From positions 1-64,000 of the forward strand of contig JBHIWP010000002.1 of assembly GCA_041987425.1 (NCBI GenBank): 64,000 bases of DNA, in the 5' to 3' direction. Positions 7,160-15,195 of the stretch are shown in pieces. A program made the translations under genes and the position numbers. This stretch comes from Leptofilum sp041987425. Its GTDB lineage: Bacteria; Chloroflexota; Anaerolineae; Promineifilales; Promineifilaceae. The notes below the pieces were generated by a model. The model made no database searches, was not told where the DNA came from, and saw only the letters and a list, made by a program, of their open reading frames with translations. Positions within the stretch are counted from its first letter, which is position 1, and every line of letters begins with the position of its first letter.

Positions 7160-7427
7160 ATTGCCCGTTTTCCATAGACTTTACTTTGAAATCATACCAC
7201 TCGTCAATTATCTCTCGAATCACGCCACCTTTACTTAATCCGCTATCTTCTGCCAGAATATCAATCATTCTTTGCTGATAACGAGTAATGTAATAACTGC
7301 GTAAATCTTTGTCAGCATCGCCGTTCTGGTATGCCTCTATTAGTGCGTCTAGGGAAGGGCGATTGCGCACCAAGGCCATATCACCATCTCCTATAGACTG
7401 CTTGTATCCTGCAACTAATGTACTCAT
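7158..7427 (-). CDS. Small probable repressor (early control region)
   Basis: An 89-residue protein from ATG 7427, divergent from the early operon. The start is set by a promoter whose -10 (7435-7440) overlaps the upstream in-frame ATG and puts the transcript start at about ATG 7427. Its C-terminal half (IDILAEDSGLSKGGVIREIIDEWY) looks like a helix-helix DNA-binding segment of ribbon-helix-helix type, though a clear first strand is lacking. Position and operator repeats suggest it controls lysogeny; no family is recognised with certainty. Confidence 0.55.
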   Translation of the reverse strand: MSTLVAGYKQSIGDGDMALVRNRPSLDALIEAYQNGDADKDLRSYYITRYQQRMIDILAEDSGLSKGGVIREIIDEWYDFKVKSMENGQ

Positions 7428-7434
7428 AGGCTTC

Positions 7435-7552
7435 ATACTACACCTATATATAAACCCTGTCAACAACCTATATACCCCGGTTGACACTTTGAAAAATCCG
7501 GTTGACACTTCTATATTGACACCTATATAGGATAATGTATAATACCTATATA
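7435..7552. promoter_or_regulatory. Divergent early promoters with four ACCTATATA operators
   Basis: Leftward: TTGACA (complement of 7458-7463), 17-base spacer, TAGTAT (complement of 7435-7440). Rightward: TTGACA (7516-7521), 16-base spacer, TATAAT (7538-7543). Four ACCTATATA copies lie at about 7442, 7466, 7521 and 7544; the third, CCTATATAGG, is a perfect 10-base palindrome. Two CCGGTTGACACTT copies also lie between. This is the likely genetic switch of the prophage. Confidence 0.75.
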
Positions 7553-7586
7553 GACAGCTACATTACAGGAAACAAAGGACAGGACA

Positions 7587-7865
7587 ATGGCAACTCACAA
7601 AGTACACAAAGTGGTAGGCAAAATGAAAAACGGCACGGTGCAACTTTTCAATCAGGCGCATGAGTGCAACCGCCTGGGAGTAGGCGACATCGTAGAAATT
7701 GACGGCGAATTTGTGCGGATGTACGAAGATGGGCAAAAGGGCTTGCGTATCTGGTTCGTCACGGAGCTGGTATTGGAAGCGCAGGTCAAGCGGTATATGC
7801 CAGCCGTGCGGGAGCAAGCATTGGCGCATATGAATCGCTGGGCAGTGCAGGCGGTGGCAGCATGA
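7587..7865 (+). CDS. Unknown small phage protein, first gene of early operon
   Basis: A 92-residue protein with a possible small beta-barrel start (GDIVEIDGEFVRMYEDGQKGLRIWFVTEL). The leader AAAGGACAGGACA before ATG recurs before other prophage genes (32445, 45011). It overlaps the next gene by ATGA. Function unknown. Confidence 0.7.
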   Translation: MATHKVHKVVGKMKNGTVQLFNQAHECNRLGVGDIVEIDGEFVRMYEDGQKGLRIWFVTELVLEAQVKRYMPAVREQALAHMNRWAVQAVAA

Positions 7866-8125
7866 CATTTCCAGACCCGATAGGCGACATGGCAATGCTG
7901 CTGAAAAACATCCCGTACGAGTTCACAATGGCACGGTGCAACGGTAGTGAAGGCGGCTATCGTGTAGAGCTAATGGCAAAAGACGGCGCTATTTATGGCA
8001 GCGGTACGCATCCCACTTCGTTTAGCTGCGCATACCACGCTGCCGAACGTGACATACAGGCAAAGCTGCAGGCAGACTATGATGCCACCATAGCCGACTT
8101 CGAGGCAATGACAGGGCGCATGTGA
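7862..8125 (+). CDS. Unknown small phage protein
   Basis: An 87-residue protein read by an ATGA overlap with the previous gene, so the two are translationally coupled. No recognised domain; an alternating pattern (GYRVELMAKDGAIYGSG) suggests a small alpha/beta fold. Confidence 0.65.
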   Translation: MTFPDPIGDMAMLLKNIPYEFTMARCNGSEGGYRVELMAKDGAIYGSGTHPTSFSCAYHAAERDIQAKLQADYDATIADFEAMTGRM

Positions 8126-8229
8126 TGGACGTAGATAGACTTTGGCGCACAGTGTACTGGCTATGGCCTGATGATAGAGAGTTGAGATTGGATGTTTTTG
8201 AGTTTTTGTTACAGGAGATGAGTAAATGA
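8125..8229 (+). CDS. 34-residue early peptide
   Basis: ATG 8125 overlaps the previous stop (TGATG) and its stop overlaps the next start (ATGA). The product starts MDVDRLWRTVYWLWPDD and ends LLQEMSK. Coupling on both sides and the GGAGATG that serves the next gene support it as real. Function unknown. Confidence 0.5.
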   Translation: MDVDRLWRTVYWLWPDDRELRLDVFEFLLQEMSK

Positions 8230-9239
8230 CAGAATTAACGGTAGTGAACCAGTCGGCAGTTATGCCGGTTATGGATATTCAACAGGCCGTTTTGAGACGG
8301 CAAGCGATTATTGACTTCACCAGAGCCGTAATGAAGCCAGCGATTGATTACGGCCGTATCCCTGGCACGTCTAAGGATACGCTATTGAAGCCAGGGGCAG
8401 AAAAGCTAACTACGCTATTCGGCCTCTCCCCACGCTTTGAGATTGTAGAGAAGGAATTGGACTGGACAGGTAACAATCACGACGGTGAGCCATTCTTTTA
8501 TTTTCAATACCGCTGTGCTTTGTGGCGTGGTGATTTGCTGGCAGGTGAAGGGCTAGGCTCTTGCAATAGTTGGGAAAAGAAATACCGTTACCGCAAAGCT
8601 CAGTTAAGTTGCCCTGAGTGTGGCAAGGAAGCTATCATTAAAGGTAAGGCGCAATATGGTGGCGGCTGGATATGTTGGAATAAAAAAGGCGGCTGTGGGT
8701 GCAAATTCCCCGATGGTGATGAGCGAATTGAGAAGCAAGAGCAGGGAGATGTACCAAACGAAAACCCCGCCGATTTGGTGAACACACTAGACAAGATGGC
8801 CCAAAAACGCGCCTTGGTTGCTGCTACGCTGATCGCCGTCAATGCTTCTGAGTTCTTTACTCAGGACGTTGAAGATATGGATTTATCCATCATTGACGGC
8901 GATTATACTGAGATGGAAACAACGGAACCGCCAGCCCGCAATGGCAACGGTCACAAAAACGGCCGTGCCGATATTCAGACATTGAACGAATACGAAAACC
9001 GGGTTTACGTGGGTAAACCTGACGTGTTTTTCAAAACAGCCGTTGACTGGATAGGTTGCACAGAGGATGAAGCAAAAGAACTTTTACGCCGTCTAGGTTA
9101 TGAAGCACTGGACAAGGAACCGATGGGGCGCGTCAAGCAATTGCGGCAACTGCATAACGCCGCAATGCCACCAGAACAGGAACCACTATTCCCAACAGAG
9201 GAAACACCCGTCAAGGCTGGCAACAACTACGCAGAGTAA
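8226..9239 (+). CDS. Zn-ribbon phage protein, recombination-like
   Basis: The 337-residue protein has an N-terminal region of a widespread phage family (RRQAIIDFTRAVMKPAIDYG ... KPGAEKLTTLFGL), a four-Cys zinc ribbon (CPECGK ... CWNKKGGCGCKF, about 138-162) and the motif NTLDKMAQKRALVAATL ... ASEFFTQD. The pattern recalls single-strand annealing or DNA-repair proteins of phages, but no family name can be given with certainty. It is the largest gene of the rightward early operon, fitting DNA metabolism. The C-terminal third is a Gly/Asn-rich linker and a small helical domain. Confidence 0.6.
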   Translation: MTELTVVNQSAVMPVMDIQQAVLRRQAIIDFTRAVMKPAIDYGRIPGTSKDTLLKPGAEKLTTLFGLSPRFEIVEKELDWTGNNHDGEPFFYFQYRCALWRGDLLAGEGLGSCNSWEKKYRYRKAQLSCPECGKEAIIKGKAQYGGGWICWNKKGGCGCKFPDGDERIEKQEQGDVPNENPADLVNTLDKMAQKRALVAATLIAVNASEFFTQDVEDMDLSIIDGDYTEMETTEPPARNGNGHKNGRADIQTLNEYENRVYVGKPDVFFKTAVDWIGCTEDEAKELLRRLGYEALDKEPMGRVKQLRQLHNAAMPPEQEPLFPTEETPVKAGNNYAE

Positions 9240-9281
9240 CCAACCCGCGCGCCGGTCGCGTAATACCGGCAAGGAGATGTG

Positions 9282-9605
9282 ATGAGCAAGTTTACACCCG
9301 CGCCGTGGCGGGCCTGTCACTCAGGTAACTGTAAATGCGGGCTTGTGTTTGGCGACGAGGGAAATGTGTATGTGGCACAGGTTTACGGCCCATACCATCA
9401 AGGCGACGGGATTTCTGGCCCTGACTGTGTACCCACGCAAGAATTTCAGATTGCCAACGCCCGTCTAATCGCCGCCGCGCCGTTGCTGTATGAGGCGCTT
9501 CAACGCATAGTAGCAAGCGGCTGGCTGGAAGATGTACCGACCAGCTTGCAGCATGAAGCACAAGCCGCCCTTGACGCGGTAGAGGCAACCAATGAGCAAG
9601 AGTAA
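9282..9605 (+). CDS. Unknown phage protein (FTPAPW ... NARLIAAAP family)
   Basis: The 107-residue protein starts at ATG 9282, five bases after AAGGAG; an in-frame GTG at 9279 is too close to that site. It has the phage-typical ends FTPAPW and ANARLIAAAPLLYEALQ. Many phages encode such a protein; its role is not known to me. Confidence 0.7.
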   Translation: MSKFTPAPWRACHSGNCKCGLVFGDEGNVYVAQVYGPYHQGDGISGPDCVPTQEFQIANARLIAAAPLLYEALQRIVASGWLEDVPTSLQHEAQAALDAVEATNEQE

Positions 9606-9732
9606 GGTCACAAATGGCGAGTTCTGGAAAGACGGGCAATTGTACGTCATGTGTGGCGATACGGCCGTTCCGATTCGTAAGACAGATACCAGCGGCAAGG
9701 AAGTGAAGCCCGAAACGGCAGAGGAGGCGTGA
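9592..9732 (+). CDS. 46-residue early protein
   Basis: ATG 9592 lies inside the end of the previous gene, and the stop overlaps the next start (TGATG). The product has a Trp/Cys-containing N-terminal half (GEFWKDGQLYVMCGDTAVPI) and a charged tail. Function unknown. Confidence 0.5.
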   Translation: MSKSKVTNGEFWKDGQLYVMCGDTAVPIRKTDTSGKEVKPETAEEA

Positions 9733-10325
9733 TGATTGAATCTTACCCCCTACATTGGCCTAGTGGATGGCCCCGCACAAAGCACTCAAGGCGGGCAAGG
9801 TTCAACACCAGCATGGCAGATGCCCGTGATGGTTTGCTAGATGAGATTCGACTATTAGGCGGCTCTAATGTCATTATCTCATCCAACATTGAAACCTATA
9901 CCCGAAACGGCGTCGAGATTCCATACGCCAATCGCAAAGCGCCCAATGATTGCGGCGTTGCTGTTTATTTTACACTCAAGAACGATTCGCGGGTATTTGC
10001 CTGTGATCGCTGGAAAACTGTACAGGACAATATACAGGCCATCCGTTTGACAATCGGAGCATTGCGAGGAATTGAGCGATGGGGCAGCAGTGAGATGCTA
10101 GACCGTTTATTTACCGGATTTGCTGCTTTGCCAGAAACGGCAGGGCAATCAAACGGCCGTACATGGTGGCAAGTTCTTGGGTTTGACTCGCCACATCATG
10201 ATAAATCAGAATTTATCAAAGCGTATCGGGCTGCTGCTTGGAAGGTGCACCCCGATAATGGCGGGAGTGATGACGCTATGTCACTCCTGAATTGGGCAAA
10301 AGAGCAAATGGAGGCCAGCCTATGA
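9732..10325 (+). CDS. Phage J-domain protein
   Basis: ATG 9732 follows GAGGAGG by four bases. Of 197 residues, the last 50 form a short J domain (WWQVLGFDSPHHDKSEFIKAYRAAAWKVHPDNGG), with the HPD tripeptide that stimulates DnaK. The N-terminal 140 residues are of unknown family and contain conserved aromatic residues. It is the last gene of the early operon and may recruit host DnaK for phage replication or assembly; that is inference. Confidence 0.75.
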   Translation: MIESYPLHWPSGWPRTKHSRRARFNTSMADARDGLLDEIRLLGGSNVIISSNIETYTRNGVEIPYANRKAPNDCGVAVYFTLKNDSRVFACDRWKTVQDNIQAIRLTIGALRGIERWGSSEMLDRLFTGFAALPETAGQSNGRTWWQVLGFDSPHHDKSEFIKAYRAAAWKVHPDNGGSDDAMSLLNWAKEQMEASL

Positions 10326-10372
10326 CATGACCCGCAGTACCAACTTTATAGCCAGTTGTACTGGTACAAGTT

Positions 10373-10397
10373 AGCCCGGCGCAAACCGGGCTTTTTT
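10373..10397 (+). terminator. Terminator of the early operon
   Basis: AGCCCGG (10373-10379), loop CGCAAA, CCGGGCT (10386-10392) and a T run. It lies between the rightward early operon and the end of the leftward late operon. Confidence 0.85.
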
Positions 10398-10702
10398 CAT
10401 GCCTGCCACACCCAACGCCGCGCCGCCTCACGGCAGAACGGCCGTTCGCCAAACTCCTGCACGGCATAGCTTGCCAACAGCCGCGCCAAACGCCGCTTGT
10501 CATAGTGCAGATGCCTTTGCTCTTCTCCCACGATGTCACAAAATAATTGTGCCAATTGGTCAAGCTCCGCACGCTCCAAACGAATCGCGCTGCCGTCAGT
10601 GGGCCTTGCTTCTGTCATCACGTGCCCGTAGCCATAGCCGCGATAAAGCACTTTTAGGAACCGTGTATTTTTTTCACGCTGCGTCAACTCCCGCTTACCC
10701 AT
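10397..10702 (-). CDS. Unknown protein, last gene of the late operon
   Basis: A 101-residue, Arg-rich helical protein with AGGGGGTG before ATG 10702. It begins 71 bases after the endolysin gene. No domain recognised. Confidence 0.6.
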   Translation of the reverse strand: MGKRELTQREKNTRFLKVLYRGYGYGHVMTEARPTDGSAIRLERAELDQLAQLFCDIVGEEQRHLHYDKRRLARLLASYAVQEFGERPFCREAARRWVWQA

Positions 10703-10772
10703 GATTCACCCCCTAAGCGATTGTAGCGCAAAGCCAGTGCCAGACTGTGAAATGGTAGGGAAAAACGTCAAC

Positions 10773-13286
10773 CTATTGTAAGCAACCAATAGGCTCCAGT
10801 TTCATGGGCTGGCGTCCCTGTGGTTCATCCTCTACATAGTGCAGGGATTCAGCGTCACCCCATTGAATGTAGAACCTGCCAACAGCCAGGTAGTAACGCT
10901 CCAATACCGCGCCGTTAGGCGTCCATTGCCAGTGCAGCTCTACCACGCCGGGATACGTACGGCCGTTTGGCAGCATAAAGCTATCGTGGTACTTGTGGAA
11001 TTTAATATAGCTCTTGCTTACCGCGCTGCTAATCTGTTGGCAGTTTTGGGCCACGTCGTAACGGGTAACGGTCGGTTGGCGTAGGTAGTATTCACCTTCC
11101 GTCATTTCTAGCGGTAGCCACTTAGACCAGCCGTTGCCATCGTCTAGCTTGTACGGGTAGCCATCTTTGGGGCTGGTATCATAGCGCCGTTCGATGAAGC
11201 TGCCGTTAATCCGCAGCTCTTCATAGTTGGTCTTACCAGCCGCCGCGCTCTTGACGATGTACACAATACCGTTTTTCACTTGCGTTTGATGGTCAACAGT
11301 ACCGCCGCTGGCTTTGGCGAATACCAGCCATTGACCCACGTCCGACGGCGGCATGAGGTAGGGGGCAAAGTTTACCGTTTTGCCCGTTGGTGGGGTGGGG
11401 GGAGTGGGTTTATTTTCCGGTGGATATGGCCCCACAATGTTTTTATCTAAGGGATTGCTGGTGTATTGCCACAAATGCGCCTTAGACCAGCCACGCGGCA
11501 AATTTGGGCCATTAGGCCAGTCAGGAACGCTGCCATCATTGACGCCATACGCCGCAATCCATAACGGCACATCAGCCCACCAAACGGCCGCGCCCGCTGT
11601 GATTAATTCCCAAACTGGTTTGCCCGTGTATATGCCAATCGTGAAGTCAAACGATAGCGCATTGTAAAAATCCAGCACGTGTTGATTCGTAAGCGCGCCG
11701 TCCTCTACGTCAATGAACAACTCAGGCAGATAGGAACCATCGTCAAAAACGGCCGTCTTTGTTGGTGTGCCATTGGTGGCAAGCTGAAGCAACGCGCCGC
11801 GCACTTTATCCGCTTGTGCCTGGATACTTCCCGGTCGCAGGAAGTGATACACACCCCACGGGATGCCCAGCGCCGTGAGCTTGCTTGCATTGGCCCAAAA
11901 TTGGCGGTCTATGCCGTTTTCGTCGTGCGTGGTGCTGTTGGCTATCATGCCGTCGCTACAGCGAATTATGCCGAATTTTGCGCCTGAATCGTTCCAATTG
12001 TACGCGCCCTGCCAATAGGACACATCGACGCCAATACTCCCCTGTGGCAGCGCCGTAACCACAGGAGGCGGGTTAGGGTTTGGCGGTGGTTCCGTTTCCT
12101 CTGTGGCTTCAAACTGCACAAGCGAAAATTCGTTCGCGCCCTCTGGTATCTCGAAATAATCTGTATTCGCTATCCAGGTGCGCAGCGTCTTACCGCCGCC
12201 CTGTGATTCGGTTTTGAAAAATGCGATACGGGTGTGGGTTGCCCCGCTACGCTTATCGGTTGCTGCGCGTCCTAAGTTTTTGTACGTTGTCACTGGTTCA
12301 CCCCCTTGCCCGTTGCCGGGTTGCTCTGGTAATGTTGCGCCAAATTCTGGCGCTGTTGGTTGCGGTTGTTGCGTGTCGGGATACTGGTTATTTATGCACC
12401 AGTTTGCAAAAGGGTTGCCGTCTGCACTAATCCATGCCGCCAGCTCATTATCAATGTTGCCCCAGCCGCTACGCAGCGACCATATCGCCGCCGCTTTGAG
12501 CTGCGGAAAACGTGCGCTTAATAGGCTGTATTCGCGTATCGTCGCAACGGCCGTTTCCCATTTCGGCACGGTGTTTAGTGTCCAACCAAACTCAGTAATG
12601 AAAATGGGAAACGTGCGCGGGATGCCTGCCTTATCAGCCGCCGCTATTGCCGCCTGAAAACGGCCGTATTTGTACGGGTAGCTGTTGCCATAGGGCAGCA
12701 GGTCGAAACTGTACTCGTGGACAGATAAAGCCGCTTTGGTTGGATTCTCTGCGCAATATCGCAGCCAATCTAGCATTCCCGGCTGGCTATAATCCGCTGG
12801 TTCCGGCTCTCCCGAATTGAACGCAGGCCCGCACACCTTGAAGCCTTGCCCGTTGGCTATCTGCGCGTATTCCACCATGAAACGGCCGATCCAATCCACA
12901 GGATGCAAGCCGCCCCAGGTGGGTTTGTCCGCGTCTGGTTTGGCGCGTATCTCATTGACTGGTTCCATGAATACGCGAGCGGGCAACAACTCAGGCGGCC
13001 ACTTGGCCCGCGTTATTTGCCAGTGCGCTTGTGCGGCTTCACTTGGCGGTAGTTCGTAGCGCGGAACGTCGTAATCGTTGCCGTCTTTCTGCCCCGCTGT
13101 TGACGTGCGGTAAATCAGAATGCTATCAGGATGCCCGGTTTGTTGCGCTTGATAGCACAGCCCCGCGTCATCCGTGCCTTTCCATGCTGTTGGAACATCG
13201 GCAGCAGTAAGACGGTTCAGGAAGTCCTTAGTACCGTTCTTGTTGCCGCCCGGTCCGTACTCAAAGCCCCATGCGATCATAATCAA
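10773..13286 (-). CDS. Endolysin with two glycosidase domains
   Basis: The 837-residue protein starts with a TIM-barrel glycoside hydrolase (about 1-290) showing a GH5/GH39-like acid/base Glu in FMEPVNE (Glu112) and a nucleophile Glu in ITEFGW (Glu232). After a linker, a GH25 lysozyme domain follows (about 415-620) with IGVDVSYWQG, FGIIRCSDG, FIDVED and WIAAYG. The last 200 residues are probably a wall-binding domain (tandem YYLRQPTVTRYDV / RFYIQWGD segments). GH25 cleaves the MurNAc-GlcNAc bond; the first domain may open a surface glycan. Pairing the two in one lysin is unusual. Confidence 0.85.
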   Translation of the reverse strand: MIMIAWGFEYGPGGNKNGTKDFLNRLTAADVPTAWKGTDDAGLCYQAQQTGHPDSILIYRTSTAGQKDGNDYDVPRYELPPSEAAQAHWQITRAKWPPELLPARVFMEPVNEIRAKPDADKPTWGGLHPVDWIGRFMVEYAQIANGQGFKVCGPAFNSGEPEPADYSQPGMLDWLRYCAENPTKAALSVHEYSFDLLPYGNSYPYKYGRFQAAIAAADKAGIPRTFPIFITEFGWTLNTVPKWETAVATIREYSLLSARFPQLKAAAIWSLRSGWGNIDNELAAWISADGNPFANWCINNQYPDTQQPQPTAPEFGATLPEQPGNGQGGEPVTTYKNLGRAATDKRSGATHTRIAFFKTESQGGGKTLRTWIANTDYFEIPEGANEFSLVQFEATEETEPPPNPNPPPVVTALPQGSIGVDVSYWQGAYNWNDSGAKFGIIRCSDGMIANSTTHDENGIDRQFWANASKLTALGIPWGVYHFLRPGSIQAQADKVRGALLQLATNGTPTKTAVFDDGSYLPELFIDVEDGALTNQHVLDFYNALSFDFTIGIYTGKPVWELITAGAAVWWADVPLWIAAYGVNDGSVPDWPNGPNLPRGWSKAHLWQYTSNPLDKNIVGPYPPENKPTPPTPPTGKTVNFAPYLMPPSDVGQWLVFAKASGGTVDHQTQVKNGIVYIVKSAAAGKTNYEELRINGSFIERRYDTSPKDGYPYKLDDGNGWSKWLPLEMTEGEYYLRQPTVTRYDVAQNCQQISSAVSKSYIKFHKYHDSFMLPNGRTYPGVVELHWQWTPNGAVLERYYLAVGRFYIQWGDAESLHYVEDEPQGRQPMKLEPIGCLQ

Positions 13287-13330
13287 ACCTTAAAATATTC
13301 ACGAGTTTTCAAAATTAACACTCTGGACTA

Positions 13331-13372
13331 TTGACACTGTATATACAGTTATGCTATACTCTGTATATGCAG
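13331..13372 (+). promoter_or_regulatory. Promoter with two CTGTATATRCAG operators
   Basis: TTGACA (13331-13336), 18-base spacer and TATACT (13355-13360). The perfect palindrome CTGTATATACAG (13337-13348) fills the spacer, and CTGTATATGCAG (13361-13372) follows the -10. The repressor is probably the RHH protein encoded downstream at 13574. Confidence 0.75.
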
Positions 13373-13405
13373 TCAGGAAATAAAACAAGTCACAAGGAGA
13401 TTGAA

Positions 13406-13567
13406 ATGAAAAAAGTAATAGTAAGAACCGAGTATTCCAACAGCTATGATTGCCCCTACTGCGGTGAGCACTACGTCAACCAGAGTGCAAAAGCCGGTGA
13501 CAAGGACCGTGTAAATTGTGACGGTGAGGATGGTTGCGGTAAAGAATTCAAGGTAAATTGGAAGTAG
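13406..13567 (+). CDS. Small zinc-ribbon protein
   Basis: 53 residues from ATG 13406 (AAGGAG ten bases before). Two Cys pairs, CPYCGEHY and CDGEDGCGKEF, form a zinc ribbon. It is first in a two-gene unit with a strong regulated promoter, inserted between the endolysin and the rest of the late operon on the opposite strand, so it may be a moron. Confidence 0.7.
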   Translation: MKKVIVRTEYSNSYDCPYCGEHYVNQSAKAGDKDRVNCDGEDGCGKEFKVNWK

Positions 13568-13573
13568 TCAAAA

Positions 13574-13819
13574 ATGGCGAACACCAAAATCCGCACTATA
13601 CGTCTCACCGATGAACAGATCGCCGCGCTTGACGCCCTGGCTAAAAAGCTAGACATAAGCGGTCAACGCGGTGCAACATTTCAGCCGTTCATTCAATGGC
13701 TTGCCGATACCGCCGATTACGCACTTGCAGAAACGGCAGCCGCTCTGGAAATCGCCGCCGGTTGCGCCGCTGGCAACGATTGGCAAGATTTGATTGAATC
13801 AATAGAGCCAGAATATTAA
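13574..13819 (+). CDS. Ribbon-helix-helix regulator
   Basis: An 81-residue protein with an N-terminal RHH pattern: IRTIRLTDEQIAALDALAKKL (strand plus helix 1), then helix 2 through FQPFIQWLADTADYAL. Two palindromic operators flank the -10 of its own promoter, so it probably represses itself. Confidence 0.7.
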   Translation: MANTKIRTIRLTDEQIAALDALAKKLDISGQRGATFQPFIQWLADTADYALAETAAALEIAAGCAAGNDWQDLIESIEPEY

Positions 13820-13832
13820 TTTGTTAAAGTTC

Positions 13833-13858
13833 AGCCACCCTACGCGGTGGCTTTTTTA
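13833..13858 (+). terminator. Terminator between convergent units
   Basis: AGCCACC (13833-13839), loop, GGTGGCT (13846-13852) and a T run; it overlaps the end of the leftward gene at 13856. Confidence 0.8.
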
Positions 13859-14323
13859 TTCCAACTCACCCACCGGCCGCCATTCGATAGACCACCCGTA
13901 AAGCAACTCTTGATTAAATCGAAACGATAGCGGCTCACTTACCGCAAAATCTATGCGTATGCACCAGTGCGGCCCATAGTACGGATGGTTAAAGAGTAAC
14001 GGCCGTCTATTCGCCTCGCTCCCGAACGTGTCAATGCACCACCACTCAGAGCCATCAGCCAACGTGATAACTACCGTGTTGACCGTGCCTAGCCAGTCCT
14101 CAGGGCAAGCGGCAACATGGCCCAATAATTCCGGCCGTGTCTCAATACCTATTGCCGTCACGCCGCAATCATGGTCGCAATTAATACCGCCCCATTCCCA
14201 ATTGTAAGCAGTGGCGTATAGCGGCATGGCTTCCAGCGGCGGCGGCTGTGCCGTGAGTGATTCCACCGCGCCGCTTAGGGCGAGTAGGGCGCATACGGCC
14301 GTTTGGCAGGCGGGGAGTATCAA
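13856..14323 (-). CDS. Exported protein, possible double-psi beta-barrel
   Basis: The 155-residue protein has a signal peptide (ILPACQTAVCALLALSGAVESLTA) and a domain recalling the 3D/RlpA-like barrel: YATAYNW, a G-T-V-V-I-T strand, then WWCIDTFG and IRIDF, with four Cys for disulfides. It directly follows the holin (ATGA overlap), the place of auxiliary lysis proteins. The fold call is tentative. Confidence 0.5.
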   Translation of the reverse strand: MILPACQTAVCALLALSGAVESLTAQPPPLEAMPLYATAYNWEWGGINCDHDCGVTAIGIETRPELLGHVAACPEDWLGTVNTVVITLADGSEWWCIDTFGSEANRRPLLFNHPYYGPHWCIRIDFAVSEPLSFRFNQELLYGWSIEWRPVGELE

Positions 14324-14613
14324 TCGTTACCCTTTACCATGTCGTATTTGGCCTGACTAACGGCGAAAACAGCCACCACCAGCGCGGCAAGGTTACTTAG
14401 GGTGAAACTGTCAGGCGTTATCTGCCCCGCAACCACCATTTCCGCAACGCCCCACACGACGGCAAACAATACCGTCAAAATGAGCGCGGCGTTACCTTGC
14501 AGGTTCAGCAGTCCTTTAAGCCAATTAACCGCAGGAACCGCGCCAAAACCGCCAATAACGGCAACGAGAATACCCGCTACCTGTACCAGAATTTCATACC
14601 AATCTAATGACAT
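14320..14613 (-). CDS. Holin
   Basis: 97 residues with three predicted membrane helices (ILVQVAGILVAVIGGFGAV, AALILTVLFAVVWGVAEMV, LAALVVAVFAVSQ) and a short charged tail (KYDMVKGND). Size and position before the exported protein and endolysin fit a class I holin. Confidence 0.75.
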   Translation of the reverse strand: MSLDWYEILVQVAGILVAVIGGFGAVPAVNWLKGLLNLQGNAALILTVLFAVVWGVAEMVVAGQITPDSFTLSNLAALVVAVFAVSQAKYDMVKGND

Positions 14614-14658
14614 TTTTTAATCTCCTATGTAACTATCCAATTAACTAATGGCCGTCGC

Positions 14659-14859
14659 TCATAATGCGGGCCATGCTACGTGCTTCCTTAATGCGTTTAG
14701 TGTGCTTAGTAACTCTTCGCTACGGCCGTGCCGCTCCATGTGAGAAACCAGCCGCTCCGCCCTTGCCTTTTTGCCATCCCCGCCCAGGCTTTCATAATCG
14801 ACATTGAGCGATAGGCATAGCGATCTCAGCTCTTCGTCATTAAAATAAACGGCTATCAT
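14659..14859 (-). CDS. Effector-associated domain (EAD)-like protein
   Basis: Read alone it has 66 residues. The pattern FNDEELRSLCLSLNVDYESLGGDGKKARAERLVSHMERHGR matches the EAD family of adaptor domains (FNxxELRxLCxxLxVDYExLxG ... KARELVxxxxRxGR) found at the ends of caspase, TIR and STAND proteins in bacterial conflict systems (established family knowledge, recalled). No effector domain is attached. ATG 14859 overlaps the stop of the upstream gene (AAATGATAG). The frame continues openly upstream and joins the upstream gene through a -1 shift at an A9 run (14990-14998), so the native product may be a coiled-coil-EAD fusion. Confidence 0.7.
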   Translation of the reverse strand: MIAVYFNDEELRSLCLSLNVDYESLGGDGKKARAERLVSHMERHGRSEELLSTLNALRKHVAWPAL

Positions 14860-15131
14860 TTGAGATAACTCAGCAACCCACGACCCGGCAATAAGCGGTC
14901 CTGTATCTGGCTTGCCCTCCCGCCCTCTTCCCTCAAGGACGGCGATTCTAGTTGCAAGCTCGATAATAATTCCCTCATACTCCTGTCGCTTTTTTTTTCA
15001 GTCCTTAACTCCTCACTAAACGATTCAGCCAACCGCATAATATCCCCGCGCAGCTCTTCGATTTGCAGCGGCAAAAAACGAACAGTTTCTTTTATTTGGG
15101 CTAATTCGCGTTGCGTATTAAGGTTAGTCAT
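14856..15131 (-). CDS. Coiled-coil protein ending in frameshift region
   Basis: Residues 1-47 (through EELRTEKK) are a clear helical coiled coil. After the A9 run the zero frame gives 43 less coherent residues (SDRSMRELLSSLQ ...). The -1 frame gives a further coiled coil (RQEYEGIIIELATRIAVLEGR), a Gly/Pro linker (GREGKPDTGPLIAG) and runs into the EAD. A combined product would have about 157 residues (14659-15131). Confidence 0.6.
   Translation of the reverse strand: MTNLNTQRELAQIKETVRFLPLQIEELRGDIMRLAESFSEELRTEKKSDRSMRELLSSLQLESPSLREEGGRASQIQDRLLPGRGLLSYLK
14990..14998 (-). other. A9 slippery run
   Basis: In the zero frame GAA AAA AAA AGC presents A_AAA_AAA, a strong -1 slippery heptamer. 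An AGGAG lies just downstream. Slippage by ribosome or polymerase would fuse the two reading frames; alternatively one base was lost or gained here. Confidence 0.6.
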
Positions 15132-15195
15132 AGCGCCCGCTTCTAATCTCGCTTAATATTTTGTTGGTCTGTTCGTTATTAACGCTCATCGCAAA

